Origin: Chryseosolibacter sp049791675 | GTDB lineage: Bacteria > Bacteroidota > Bacteroidia > Cytophagales > Cyclobacteriaceae | Assembly: GCA_049791675.1 (NCBI GenBank) | Contig: JBARAD010000057.1 | Location: 1 to 64,000, forward strand | Length of the DNA: 64,000 bases | Reading direction: 5' to 3' | Shown: in pieces, positions 18,683 to 27,743 of the stretch | How positions within the stretch are numbered: the first letter of the stretch is position 1 | Layout: each line of letters opens with the position of its first letter | Program-made: the position numbers and the translations under genes | Notes under the pieces: model-generated | The model's input: the letters and a program-made list of their open reading frames with translations, nothing else | Databases searched by the model: none | Told to the model about the DNA's origin: nothing

Positions 18683-18710
18683 AATCCTGAATCTTAAATT
18701 TTAGATCAAT
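18683..18710. repeat. Short 7-bp repeat array just before the GH31 start
   Basis: Period-7 units AATCCTG, AATCTTA, AATTTTA, GATCAAT. They resemble the right arm of the array at 21284-21334 and end exactly at the TTG start codon used by the GH31 gene. Confidence 0.55.
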
Positions 18711-21175
18711 TGGACCCCCAGGCTCATACTAATCATCCTTCACCGGTATCGGGTGAATCCGGACGGGCGAAACGAATAAAGTCGCGATTGAGTGAAAACT
18801 CCGGAAATGTGCTGCGCTGGCAAAAGGAAACGAATGGCATTTCAGGAACCACTGTGCGCGGAAGATTTCTGATCACCCTCTACAGTGAATCGATCTTCCG
18901 GATCCAGCTTTCCCGGGAGGATTTTTTTGAAGATTTTTCCTATTCCGTGATCGCTTCCCCCAAGGTGGTATCGTTCGACGTTTCGGATAGCCCTGAGGTT
19001 ATCACCGTCTCAACTTCCCGGGTGATCCTGACCATCCGCAAAAATCCGCTCAGTCTTCAGTTCACCAATCACCAGGGACAGATCATCAACCAGGATGAAG
19101 AAAGCTTTGGCACGGGGTGGATCGGCGACCAGGTAACAACCTACAAAAAACTCCAGGAAGGCGAGCGCTTTATAGGCCTGGGTGAAAAGACCGGGCCCCT
19201 CGACCGCCGCGGCTTCGGATATACCAACTGGAACACCGACAGCTTCGGATATTCATCTGGGTCTGATCCGCTCTACTGCTCCACGCCTTTTTACATGGGC
19301 ATCCATCACAACCTTTCGTACGGAATATTTTTTGACAACACACACAAAACCTTTTTCAACTTCGGAGCCTCGAACGACAGGTTTGCCAGCTTTTCAGCCG
19401 ACACGGGCGAAATGAACTATTACTTTATCCATGGCGACAACGTCCGGGCTATCCTTCAACAATATACTTTCCTCACGGGAAGGATGGAAATGCCTCCCCT
19501 GTGGAGTATCGGTTATCAGCAATGCCGTTACAGCTACTATCCCGATAAGGAAGTTGTCAATGTCGCGAACACGTTCCGCGAAAAAGATATTCCTGCCGAT
19601 GCGATCGTATTCGATATCCACTACATGGAACAGTACAAGATCTTTACGTGGAGTAAAAAGGACTTTTCAGACCCGGTCAGACTGCTGAAACAATTGAAGC
19701 AGCTCGGTTTCGAGGTCGTGGTGATGTGTGATCCCGGGATCAAAGTTGAAAAAGACTACCACGCCTATGACGATGGAATACAGAACGATGTCTTCATCAA
19801 ATACCCGGACGGCAAGCCGTACACCGGCCAGGTGTGGCCCGGATGGTGTCATTTCCCCGACTTCACCCGCCCGGCTACGCGCTCCTGGTGGAAAGATCAA
19901 TTCAAGGGATACGTCGACCAGGGCATTTCAGGTTTCTGGAATGACATGAACGAGATTGCCACCTGGGGAAACATGCTTCCGGAAAATATTGAAATGGATT
20001 TTGAAGGGGAGAAATCCACCCTTCGCCGCGGCAGGAACATCTACGGCTTCCAGATGGCACGCAGTACCTATGAAGGCACGAAAGCGCTGATGGGCAACCG
20101 CCGCCCTTTTAACCTGACACGGTCCGGATTTTCCGGCATACAGCGATACGCCGCGGTCTGGACGGGTGACAACGTAGCGTACGATGAGCACATGATGCTG
20201 GGCGTCCGACTGGTCAACAGCATGGGGCTGACCGGTATTGCCTTTGCCGGATACGATGTCGGCGGCTTTGTCGGCGATGCAAACACAAGACTCTTCGCGC
20301 GATGGGTCTCCATCGGCGCATTCTCGCCTTTTTTCCGCGGACATTCCATGATCAACAGCCGCGATTCGGAGCCATGGTCCTATGGGGAGGAAGTGGAACA
20401 GATCTCACGCAACTATATCAAGTTCCGGTACCAGCTCCTGCCCTATCTGTATTCGTTGTTCTACGAGGCGAGTCAGAACGGCATGCCCGTACAACGCTCA
20501 CTGGCCATTGATTATACACATGACCCGAAGGTCTACGAAGGCCAGTTTCAGCACCAGTATTTATTCGGACCCTCCATCCTCGTAGCACCGGTTGAAAGCA
20601 CCAAGGAATTCGTGAAGGTATATTTCCCCAAAGGAAATTCCTGGTACTCGCTGTATAATGGCGACAAATTTTCAGGGGATACAGAAACGATTCTCGAATG
20701 TCCGCTTCACCGGTTGCCAGTCTTTGTCAAGTCGGGTTCCATCATACCCATGCAACCGGTGATCTCGCACACGGGCGAAAAGAGCGAATGGCTCAACATT
20801 CACGTTTATGCCGGTGAACATGACAACGAGTTCCTTTATTATGAAGATGACGGGGCGTCATTTGATTATCAGAACGGAGCTTTTTCCAGGCGCTTGCTTC
20901 GCTATGAACCGTTGAACAAAAAATTTAGTATCCATTCCGCCGAAGGCGATCATCAATCCAATGTCAGGAGAATAAAAATATTGTTTCATGGCTTTAACAT
21001 GATGAATATAGTCCGGATCAACGGTCAGCTGAAAGATATTCATCCTGAGATCAACCGTTTCTTTACAGGACTGGAAAAATATGATCCCATCAAGGAACCG
21101 GACCCTGCACCCGAAGAGACCGTGATGTCGATTGACGTTCCCTATTCTTCCGGAGAAATTGTGATTCAATGGTGA
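18710..21175 (+). CDS. Glycoside hydrolase family 31 alpha-glucosidase
   Basis: 821 aa, read from a TTG at 18710; no ATG exists near the N-terminus, so the start is uncertain. An N-terminal mutarotase-like beta-sandwich (about 30-240) is followed by the GH31 catalytic barrel. The nucleophile is Asp412 in GFWNDMNE and the acid/base is Asp487 in WTGDN; the conserved FFRGH motif and a C-terminal beta domain follow. GH31 enzymes release glucose or xylose from alpha-linked sugars. There is no signal peptide, which suggests cytoplasmic action on imported oligosaccharides and fits the MFS transporter gene downstream. The catalytic assignment is firm; the exact linkage is not. Confidence 0.92.
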   Translation: MDPQAHTNHPSPVSGESGRAKRIKSRLSENSGNVLRWQKETNGISGTTVRGRFLITLYSESIFRIQLSREDFFEDFSYSVIASPKVVSFDVSDSPEVITVSTSRVILTIRKNPLSLQFTNHQGQIINQDEESFGTGWIGDQVTTYKKLQEGERFIGLGEKTGPLDRRGFGYTNWNTDSFGYSSGSDPLYCSTPFYMGIHHNLSYGIFFDNTHKTFFNFGASNDRFASFSADTGEMNYYFIHGDNVRAILQQYTFLTGRMEMPPLWSIGYQQCRYSYYPDKEVVNVANTFREKDIPADAIVFDIHYMEQYKIFTWSKKDFSDPVRLLKQLKQLGFEVVVMCDPGIKVEKDYHAYDDGIQNDVFIKYPDGKPYTGQVWPGWCHFPDFTRPATRSWWKDQFKGYVDQGISGFWNDMNEIATWGNMLPENIEMDFEGEKSTLRRGRNIYGFQMARSTYEGTKALMGNRRPFNLTRSGFSGIQRYAAVWTGDNVAYDEHMMLGVRLVNSMGLTGIAFAGYDVGGFVGDANTRLFARWVSIGAFSPFFRGHSMINSRDSEPWSYGEEVEQISRNYIKFRYQLLPYLYSLFYEASQNGMPVQRSLAIDYTHDPKVYEGQFQHQYLFGPSILVAPVESTKEFVKVYFPKGNSWYSLYNGDKFSGDTETILECPLHRLPVFVKSGSIIPMQPVISHTGEKSEWLNIHVYAGEHDNEFLYYEDDGASFDYQNGAFSRRLLRYEPLNKKFSIHSAEGDHQSNVRRIKILFHGFNMMNIVRINGQLKDIHPEINRFFTGLEKYDPIKEPDPAPEETVMSIDVPYSSGEIVIQW

Positions 21176-21188
21176 CGGTGAGTTGTTG

Positions 21189-21334
21189 GATTTAAGATTT
21201 AAGATTCAAGATTTAAAATTTAAGATTCAAGATTCAAGATTCAAGATTTAACATTTAAGATTGGGAGAGTCCATGGGGCGAAGGATTCCAATCTTAAATT
21301 TTGAATTTTAAATCTTAACCTTTGAATTTTGAAC
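21189..21334. repeat. Inverted pair of 7-bp repeat arrays (units AAGATTY / AATCTTA)
   Basis: The left arm, 21189-21262, has about ten units of the AAGATTT/AAGATTC type. The right arm, 21284-21334, has about seven units (AATCTTA, AATTTTG, AATTTTA, AATCTTA, ACCTTTG, AATTTTG). The right arm reads as the reverse complement of the left type, with a 21-bp centre between them, so the transcript could fold into a long imperfect hairpin. It fills the gap between GH31 and the MFS gene. Confidence 0.8.
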
Positions 21335-21356
21335 CGGAATTCACCACTTTAAGGGT

Positions 21357-22861
21357 ATGAGCACTATTTCCGTCGAAAGACCCCGTCTTGGATTCTGGCA
21401 GATCTGGAACATGAGCTTTGGATTTCTTGGCATCCAGTTCGGGTTCGCCCTGCAAAATGCCAACACCAGCCGCATTTTCGAGACCCTGGGAGCAAACACT
21501 TCCAACCTGGCGCTGTACTGGCTGGCCGCCCCCATCACGGGACTCCTGGTCCAACCCCTCATTGGCTATTACAGCGATCGCACGTGGCATCCGAAGTGGG
21601 GTCGCAGGAGGCCGTATTTTGCCGCGGGCGCTGTCGTGGCATCGCTCTCACTCCTGATCATGCCAAATTCCGCAACCCTCTGGATGGCTGTCGGCGTGCT
21701 CTGGATCATGGATGCCTCGATCAATGTCAGCATGGAACCGTTTCGGGCCTTCGTGGGCGATAAGCTGCCTCCATCCCAGCGGACAAGCGGTTTTGCCGTG
21801 CAAAGCTTTTTTATCGGGACCGGCGCCATCGTCGCCTCCTTTCTCCCATGGATCTTTACAAACTGGTTTGATATCGCCAATACCGCCGGGCCTGGTATCG
21901 TCCCCGATTCCGTACGCTATTCCTTTTATATCGGGGGGGCTATGCTCTTCCTGGCAGTATTGTGGACAGTCTTTTCATCTTCCGAATATCCTCCTGACAG
22001 TGTCGACACACCTGCCCCGCAGTACCAGCAGAAACCAGGCATTCAAAACCAGCAACATTTCAAAGACAATTTCCTGCATTCAGGACTTTTCCTCATGGCT
22101 GTTGGTCTGATCCTTTCTGCGCTCGTCTATACATATAAACTCGAAAAAGAACTGTATGTCCTGGGCCTGGGGCTTTCGATCTTTGGCCTTGCTTTCCTGA
22201 CCGCTGCTTTCCTGATCTCCCGTAACCGGGCGCACCTCGGCTTCGTCAACGTCGTGGCAGACTTTTACACCATGCCCCGGACGATGGTGCAACTCGCCTA
22301 CGTTCAGTTCTTTTCCTGGTTCGCACTCTTCTCCATGTGGATATACACAACTCGGCGGTGACGAGTCACATATACCATGAGACCGATCCGACCTCCACAG
22401 CTTATAACGAAGGAGCCAATCTGGTCAGCAACCTCTTCGGCGGCTACAACGGAATCGCGGCCCTTGCTGCATTCTTCCTGCCCATCCTGGCAAGAAGCAC
22501 GGGACGAAGAATTGCCCACCTCCTGGCTTTACTGTGCGGAGGACTGGGGCTCATCTCGGTCTATTTTATTTCGGACCCTGACTGGCTGTGGGCTTCGATG
22601 ATCGGTATCGGTATTGCGTGGGCCAGTATCCTGTCCGTGCCCTATGCGATGTTAGCCGGCTCGTTACCACCAGCGAAAATGGGCTATTACATGGGCGTAT
22701 TTAATTTCTGGATTGTGATCCCGCAGATCGTTGCGGGAACACTCCTCGGCTTTTTGCTGAACAACGTTTTTTATGGTGAATCCATTTACATCCTCGTTGC
22801 CGGAGGAGTGTCTATGATCATTGCTGCGTTCCTGAACCTGTTGGTGGAAGATCCCGGATAA
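21357..22861 (+). pseudogene. MFS sugar transporter (SLC45/MalA-like) split by a one-base deletion
   Basis: Two frames together make one about 500-aa transporter: residues 1-330 from 21357 (LGFWQIWNMSFGFLGIQFGF, then PLIGYYSDRTWHPKWGRRRP, the MFS loop 2-3 signature) and the remainder in the frame of 22343-22861 (SAVTSHIY ... MGVFNFWIVIPQIVAG). The first frame ends at 22361 in WIYTTRR; one extra T near 22349 would restore WIYTTSAVTSHIY. The family imports maltose- or sucrose-like disaccharides across the inner membrane, which fits the GH31 gene upstream. No slippery heptamer is seen, so programmed frameshifting is unlikely. It is either a real lesion or a sequencing error. Confidence 0.8.
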
Positions 22862-23074
22862 CAGCGTGTTTGGATCAAAGGGTTTACGGATAATGGTGGT
22901 TCGGGGGATGATATGCTCCTGTACCTTTCCCGATCACGCCTGAATGACTTATACCTGTACCAAAGCACGATACTCCCTGCAATTATGCAGTATTTCATAC
23001 ATCCTTTTTTCTTAATGAATGCCAGGCTTTAAATTCGGCCTTGATTTTGATTATCTTCCCCAAACACGAGTCAT

Positions 23075-24214
23075 ATGAAAATAGGAGATCTGCTTGTTTT
23101 CACCCTTCTCATCACGCTGACAGCCTGCAGCTCAGGCAAAAAAGCTTACGAACGCGGTGACTATTACAGCGCCGTGATGAAGTCCATTAACCGGCTTCGC
23201 CAAAACCCGGATCATAGCAAGTCACTGGCCACCCTCCAGGATGCCTATCCCCTTGCAGTAGCGTATTTTGAATCGCAGGCCAATAATGAAATTGCCAGCA
23301 ACACTGCCTTCAAATGGAAGAATGCCATCCAGGCCTACAATAGCATTAATCAGCTCTACGAACAGATCCGGCAATGCCCCGGATGTCTGACCGTGGTTCA
23401 AAACCCAAAGAACTACTATGCAGAGATTGGCCCGCTGAAAGAAAAGGCTGCGGAAGAAAGTTATAATGCAGGGATCAGTGCGCTGATGAAAGGAACGCGC
23501 AACGACGCAAAGCAGGCTTACCACAACTTTGCCGATGCGCAGTCTTTCGTCCCGGGTTATAAGGAAGTCATCGACTTCCTGGAAAAAGCAAAATGGGAAG
23601 CTACCCTGAAAGTGATCGTCGAACAGATACCAGTGCCGTCGCGCTATAACCTGAGCGGAGGTTTTTTTCAGGACAAGGTAGAGGAATTTCTGCATAGAAA
23701 TTATACTGACATGAGCTTCATCAGATTCTATACACCCCAGGAAGCCCATGCGTCAAAACTCGAACAACCTGACCAGGTGCTGAGAATACAGTTCGATGAT
23801 TTCTCCGTCGGCAATACGACGCTGAAGGAAAAAGAGGAAACCCTTACGAAAGACAGCGTCAGGGTCGGAGAAGTAAAAATGGAAGGTAAGCTCGTACCGG
23901 TGTACAATACGGTGAAGGCCAAATTTACTGTCACAAGAAAGGAAGTTCTGTCCAACGGATTATTGAGCATGGTTGTCATGGACGCGCGAACCAACGGCAT
24001 CCTTACACACAAGAAATTCAGCGGAGAATTTATGTGGGTGAGTTCGTGGGCGCGCTTTAATGGTGATGAACGCGCGCTCAGCGACCAGCAACTGGCCCTC
24101 TGCAAACAAAAAGAAACACAACCTCCCGGCGCCCAGGATCTTTTTCTTGAATTTACAAAACCGATCTACAATCAGTTGGTCCCTGCGCTGCGCGGATTTT
24201 ATCAGAGCTTCTGA
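23075..24214 (+). CDS. Lipoprotein of unknown function, TPR-like start
   Basis: 379 aa. Signal peptide with lipobox LTACSS (Cys18). The segment KKAYERGDYYSAVMKSINRLRQNPDHSKSL looks like a tetratricopeptide-type helix pair at about residues 21-50. A second repeat-like region (SYNAGISALMKGTRNDAKQAYHNFADAQS) lies near 130-165. The rest is mixed alpha/beta with no motif I recognise. Probably an envelope lipoprotein acting through protein contacts. It stands alone, with 213 bp before it and 130 bp after it. Confidence 0.75.
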   Translation: MKIGDLLVFTLLITLTACSSGKKAYERGDYYSAVMKSINRLRQNPDHSKSLATLQDAYPLAVAYFESQANNEIASNTAFKWKNAIQAYNSINQLYEQIRQCPGCLTVVQNPKNYYAEIGPLKEKAAEESYNAGISALMKGTRNDAKQAYHNFADAQSFVPGYKEVIDFLEKAKWEATLKVIVEQIPVPSRYNLSGGFFQDKVEEFLHRNYTDMSFIRFYTPQEAHASKLEQPDQVLRIQFDDFSVGNTTLKEKEETLTKDSVRVGEVKMEGKLVPVYNTVKAKFTVTRKEVLSNGLLSMVVMDARTNGILTHKKFSGEFMWVSSWARFNGDERALSDQQLALCKQKETQPPGAQDLFLEFTKPIYNQLVPALRGFYQSF

Positions 24215-24240
24215 GTTTTACAGTCCCCCATTGACGGCTC

Positions 24241-24258
24241 CACCGCACGCGTGCGGTG
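24241..24258. repeat. 18-bp perfect GC-rich palindrome
   Basis: CACCGCACGCGTGCGGTG is a perfect dyad 27 bp after the lipoprotein stop and about 90 bp before msrA. It could be a terminator stem without a U-tract, a protein-binding site or a dispersed palindromic repeat. Confidence 0.6.
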
Positions 24259-24344
24259 CTGGCGGACATGCATTTTTGCGTGAACTATTTTGATCGAAAT
24301 CAGTTTATATACGTCAGGATCGATCTGTTTTAATCCACAATAAC

Positions 24345-25010
24345 ATGGCATTGCAAAGGCATTCAGGTTTTCATCGGACAACCATTTTTTTTGTCGCCTT
24401 ATTGACGGCATTGCTTTTTACCGGACACTCCTACAGCCAAAAGAATAAACAAGCGACAAAAATGCAGCAACAATCAGCTAATGCAACGGCCACTTTCGGC
24501 TCCGGATGCTTCTGGTGTACGGAAGCTATTTTTTTAAATGTTGATGGCATTACCTCGGTAGTCTCCGGATATACGGGGGGTAAAGTCAAAAATCCCACTT
24601 ACAAAGAAGTTTGCAGTGGTCTGACGGGGCACGCTGAGGTCATTCAACTGACCTTTGATCCCCAAAAAATTTCATACGATGAACTTCTGGAGATTTTCTG
24701 GCAAACACACGATCCGACCACGCTTAATCAGCAGGGAGCAGACGTCGGTACACAGTATCGTTCAGTGATCTATTACCATTCGGATGAACAAAAGAAAAGC
24801 GCAGAATTCTACAAGGCGCGTCTGGAAGAGGAAGGTGCGTTCGAAAACCCGATTGTCACGGAGATAAGTCCTGCCACAACATTTTACAAGGCGGAAGATT
24901 ATCATCAGAATTACTATAATCTGAACAATAACGCTCCGTACTGCTCATATGTTATCAAACCGAAGCTGGAAAAATTCAAAAAAGTTTTTCAACACAAACT
25001 GAAGAAATAG
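24345..25010 (+). CDS. msrA: Peptide methionine (S)-S-oxide reductase, exported
   Basis: 221 aa. Signal peptide at 1-31 (FFVALLTALLFTGHSYSQ), then the MsrA domain. The catalytic GCFWC motif places the active cysteine at Cys55 with Cys58 beside it. The family features SGYTGG, GHAEV and HDPTTLNQQGADVGTQYRS are all present. The enzyme reduces the S-diastereomer of methionine sulfoxide in damaged proteins; the signal sequence puts it in the periplasm. msrB lies 235 bp downstream on the same strand, with a terminator-like hairpin between them. Confidence 0.95.
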   Translation: MALQRHSGFHRTTIFFVALLTALLFTGHSYSQKNKQATKMQQQSANATATFGSGCFWCTEAIFLNVDGITSVVSGYTGGKVKNPTYKEVCSGLTGHAEVIQLTFDPQKISYDELLEIFWQTHDPTTLNQQGADVGTQYRSVIYYHSDEQKKSAEFYKARLEEEGAFENPIVTEISPATTFYKAEDYHQNYYNLNNNAPYCSYVIKPKLEKFKKVFQHKLKK

Positions 25011-25129
25011 CAGTCTGTTAAAGGACACTTTTTTTAGATTTTTATAAAAAAATTGCAACCCAAGAGCCGAACCGTCGTTATAGTAGTTTGAGTAGAGTAA
25101 TTCTTCTCATAGGTTTAGGTTTAGGTAAC

Positions 25130-25158
25130 AAAAAGGCTCCGGGACGCGGGGCTTTTTT
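25130..25158 (+). terminator. Intrinsic terminator between msrA and msrB
   Basis: Stem AAAAAGGCTCC / GGGGCTTTTTT with two G-U pairs and a 7-nt loop, ending in a run of six T. It would end msrA transcripts or limit read-through into msrB. Confidence 0.65.
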
Positions 25159-25244
25159 GCTTTACACACTTCGCAGACGCCAGATCGGGTCTAAACTTTT
25201 GAACGCGTTCCGCGGTTATTAACTTGTAACAAAAAGAAACCAAG

Positions 25245-25742
25245 ATGATGCACAAGTCAGCTTTTCTCATAATCCTTGCTTCGCTGGTCTTATTATTGCC
25301 GGCGTGCTCGCAGAATGATTCAAAAAAAATGGCATCTATGAACAAGGAACCAAAAATTCAAAAGTCCGAAGACGAGTGGAAGAAAGAACTGACTCCCGTA
25401 CAGTATCACGTATTAAGGGAAAAAGGAACAGAGCGGGCGTTTACAGGCAAATACTGGGACAACCACGACAATGGGGTATACTACTGTGCTGCCTGTAAAC
25501 AGAAATTATTTTTGTCTGACACGAAATACGAATCGGGCACCGGATGGCCGAGCTTCTATAAACCTGTCTCCGATTCAGCCGTTTCCGTAGTCATTGACCG
25601 GAGTGCGGGGATGGTGCGCGAAGAGGTAGTGTGCAGCAATTGCGGGGGCCACCTCGGCCACGTATTCTCCGATGGTCCGAAGCCAACCGGCCTCAGATAT
25701 TGCCTCAATTCCGCTTCTCTGGATTTCAAAAAGAAACAATAA
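25245..25742 (+). CDS. msrB: Peptide methionine (R)-S-oxide reductase, lipoprotein
   Basis: 165 aa with signal peptide and lipobox LLPAC (Cys21), so the protein is membrane-anchored outside the cytoplasm. The MsrB domain has the zinc cysteines Cys81/Cys84 (YYCAAC) and Cys130/Cys133 (CSNC), the GTGWPSFY motif, and the catalytic Cys153 in RYCLNSASL. It repairs the R-diastereomer of methionine sulfoxide and complements the exported MsrA upstream, giving an extracytoplasmic repair pair. Confidence 0.95.
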   Translation: MMHKSAFLIILASLVLLLPACSQNDSKKMASMNKEPKIQKSEDEWKKELTPVQYHVLREKGTERAFTGKYWDNHDNGVYYCAACKQKLFLSDTKYESGTGWPSFYKPVSDSAVSVVIDRSAGMVREEVVCSNCGGHLGHVFSDGPKPTGLRYCLNSASLDFKKKQ

Positions 25743-25756
25743 ACATTGCAGGAGCA

Positions 25757-25785
25757 AAAAAATTAAGGGACGCCACGCGTCCCTT
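25757..25785 (-). terminator. Terminator of the methyltransferase gene (possibly bidirectional)
   Basis: A 9-bp perfect stem AAGGGACGC / GCGTCCCTT with a 3-nt loop. On the minus strand it is followed by AATTTTTTT, a good U-tract. It lies between the convergent msrB and methyltransferase genes. Confidence 0.75.
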
Positions 25786-25808
25786 GATGCTTTACACCCA
25801 TCTATCCT

Positions 25809-26627
25809 TTACGGCTTCCGGAAAGCGATCAATTCCTTAGTGATGATGTAATTAAACGGGAAGAAACTCAGGTTCGCATCTTTCAGCATGGAAAGGTGAT
25901 TGAACTTCGTATGACTGTACCTGAAGATCCGGCGTAAGCCGAAGGGTTTCATATAATGCATCAGCTTCTTGTGCGTCATGTGGTTTAGCTCCATGTATTC
26001 CGTCATCAAGTCCTTGCTGCCTACTAACTTACGGTTGTTTTGCTGGATCAGGGTGTATACATAACGCTGGGGAAAGAACTGAATCCATGGGATCTTGATG
26101 GCCCGTTGCAGGTGCGATGCATGAGGGCCTTCCCAAGGCGGATAGCTGAAAAAGATAACGCCGCCTTTTTTAAGATTCTGGCTGATCAGGATGTCGAGGA
26201 TGTTCGGGATCCATGCTTCCTTGATATGTTCAATGACATCGTTCAGCATGATAAAATCATACTGCTTATTGATCGGGGATTCGATGATATTTCTTAATTC
26301 AAACCTGACGCCGGATATATCAAATTTGCGGTTTAACTCCTGGGCGACCGCAATATGATTCGGGTCCAGGTCAAATCCATCCACCTGAGCGCCCATTTCT
26401 TTGGCCAGCCACAGGGAAGTATTACCCATGCCACAACCAAAATCCAGGACACTTTTGCCCTCCAGGTCAAAATGTCTTTTCAACACTTCCTTATCCAGAT
26501 AAAGGTGTGAATCCTTGCTCAGGAAATTCTTTTCGGCATAGGCAAGTCCTTCTTTCAGTAAACTTGAATCGAGTACGGTCGGCGGGGACATCGTCACTTG
26601 AGGATTGGTTGTTGTTACATTTTCCAT
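25809..26627 (-). CDS. Class I SAM-dependent methyltransferase
   Basis: 272 aa. The SAM-binding motif I is VLDFGCGMGNTSLWLA (about residues 59-74), with the acidic residue of motif II in VDGFDLDPNH and motif IV in YDFIMLNDVIEHI. No signal peptide. The C-terminal third (FPQRYVYTLIQQNNRKLVGSKDLMTEYMELNHMTHKKLMHYMKPFGL) resembles methyltransferases acting on lipids, quinones or sugars, but the substrate cannot be set. Single gene between convergent and divergent neighbours. Confidence 0.85.
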   Translation of the reverse strand: MENVTTTNPQVTMSPPTVLDSSLLKEGLAYAEKNFLSKDSHLYLDKEVLKRHFDLEGKSVLDFGCGMGNTSLWLAKEMGAQVDGFDLDPNHIAVAQELNRKFDISGVRFELRNIIESPINKQYDFIMLNDVIEHIKEAWIPNILDILISQNLKKGGVIFFSYPPWEGPHASHLQRAIKIPWIQFFPQRYVYTLIQQNNRKLVGSKDLMTEYMELNHMTHKKLMHYMKPFGLRRIFRYSHTKFNHLSMLKDANLSFFPFNYIITKELIAFRKP

Positions 26628-26808
26628 AAGGGTATTTATTTAAAGGGAAATCGAATACGCAGGATATTCTGGTCTGGCATGGCCAGGAAAGAAATAGTTG
26701 CGGGATTGCTGGCCGGGTTTCGAAAGAGGAACCATGGTATACGGCGGTGCTGGTTTCTTTAAACGATTATACTTTGTATCTTTTACTGACTAAAACCATA
26801 CCTGCTAT

Positions 26809-27666
26809 ATGTGTCGACTGCTCGCCTACCTGGGGACTCCCGTCATTGTGGACAAATTACTATATCAGCCCAAGAACTCCCTGGTGAACCAGAGCGTCAA
26901 TGCAAAGGAGATCGAAGAGCCCTTAAATGGCGACGGTTTTGGGATCGGGTGGTATGTGCCCGATCTTCACGAAGAACCTGTGACGTTTGTGTCGGTAAAT
27001 CCCGCCTGGAGCAATCGTAATCTGCGAAATCTCGCCCCCAAAATTCAAACGGAATGTTTTATTGCACACGTACGCGCGGCAAGTGTCGGAGAAGTATCCG
27101 AAAGTAACTGCCATCCCTTTCAATACCGCAACTTACTGATGATGCACAATGGAGGTGTTGAAAATTTTGCACGGATCAAACGCAGGATCCGCGAGCCCCT
27201 CACGGATGAATTGTACAACTGGATCAAGGGCCAGACAGATTCCGAACACCTGTTTGCCTTCCTTCTGAACCACTTGTTCTCCGGCCACGAAGTGACGATC
27301 ACCCCCGAGACCGTGATGGAAGCCTTTGAAAAAACGTTCACGGATCTGAAACAACTGATGTCGGAACACCAGATCCAGGAGCCCGCCTACCTCAATATGC
27401 TTGTAACCAATGGGTCTTTTTTCGTCGCCACCCGGTACACCACCGACCCCGGAGAGGAGCCTCTCACCCTCTATCATTCCGAGGGCGGTCGTTATGTAGT
27501 CGAAGATGGGATCAGCTTCATGAGAGCTCCTGAAGATGATGATCAGGCGGTTTTAGTAGTCTCCGAAAAACTGACGGAAGAAAAACACTGGACACCCATT
27601 CCCCCGAATCATTTCGTGGTCGTCGATTCCTCCCTGAATGTCCGGGTGAGGGCAATAAAAGCCTGA
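26809..27666 (+). CDS. Class II glutamine amidotransferase (EgtC/YafJ type)
   Basis: 285 aa. It begins MCRLLAYLG, so removal of Met exposes the N-terminal nucleophilic cysteine of Ntn-type amidotransferases. Further signatures are NGDGFGIGWY (about 43-52), AHVRAASVGEVSESNCHPF and LLMMHNGGVENF. Such proteins hydrolyse glutamine or gamma-glutamyl amides; EgtC acts in ergothioneine synthesis, but no other egt gene is near, so that role is not claimed. Followed after 77 bp by the 2-hydroxyglutarate oxidase gene on the same strand. Confidence 0.85.
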   Translation: MCRLLAYLGTPVIVDKLLYQPKNSLVNQSVNAKEIEEPLNGDGFGIGWYVPDLHEEPVTFVSVNPAWSNRNLRNLAPKIQTECFIAHVRAASVGEVSESNCHPFQYRNLLMMHNGGVENFARIKRRIREPLTDELYNWIKGQTDSEHLFAFLLNHLFSGHEVTITPETVMEAFEKTFTDLKQLMSEHQIQEPAYLNMLVTNGSFFVATRYTTDPGEEPLTLYHSEGGRYVVEDGISFMRAPEDDDQAVLVVSEKLTEEKHWTPIPPNHFVVVDSSLNVRVRAIKA

Positions 27667-27743
27667 AATCCTCAAAAATGGTCCGTCACCTTACCGGTCA
27701 GTCAGAAACTTGAATTTTATCATTAGTTTCGGGCAAAAATTCC

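Noticed and set aside
22337..22361. Programmed -1 frameshift in the MFS gene
   Set aside because: There is no X XXY YYZ slippery heptamer or clear downstream structure at the overlap; a one-base deletion or sequencing error explains it better.
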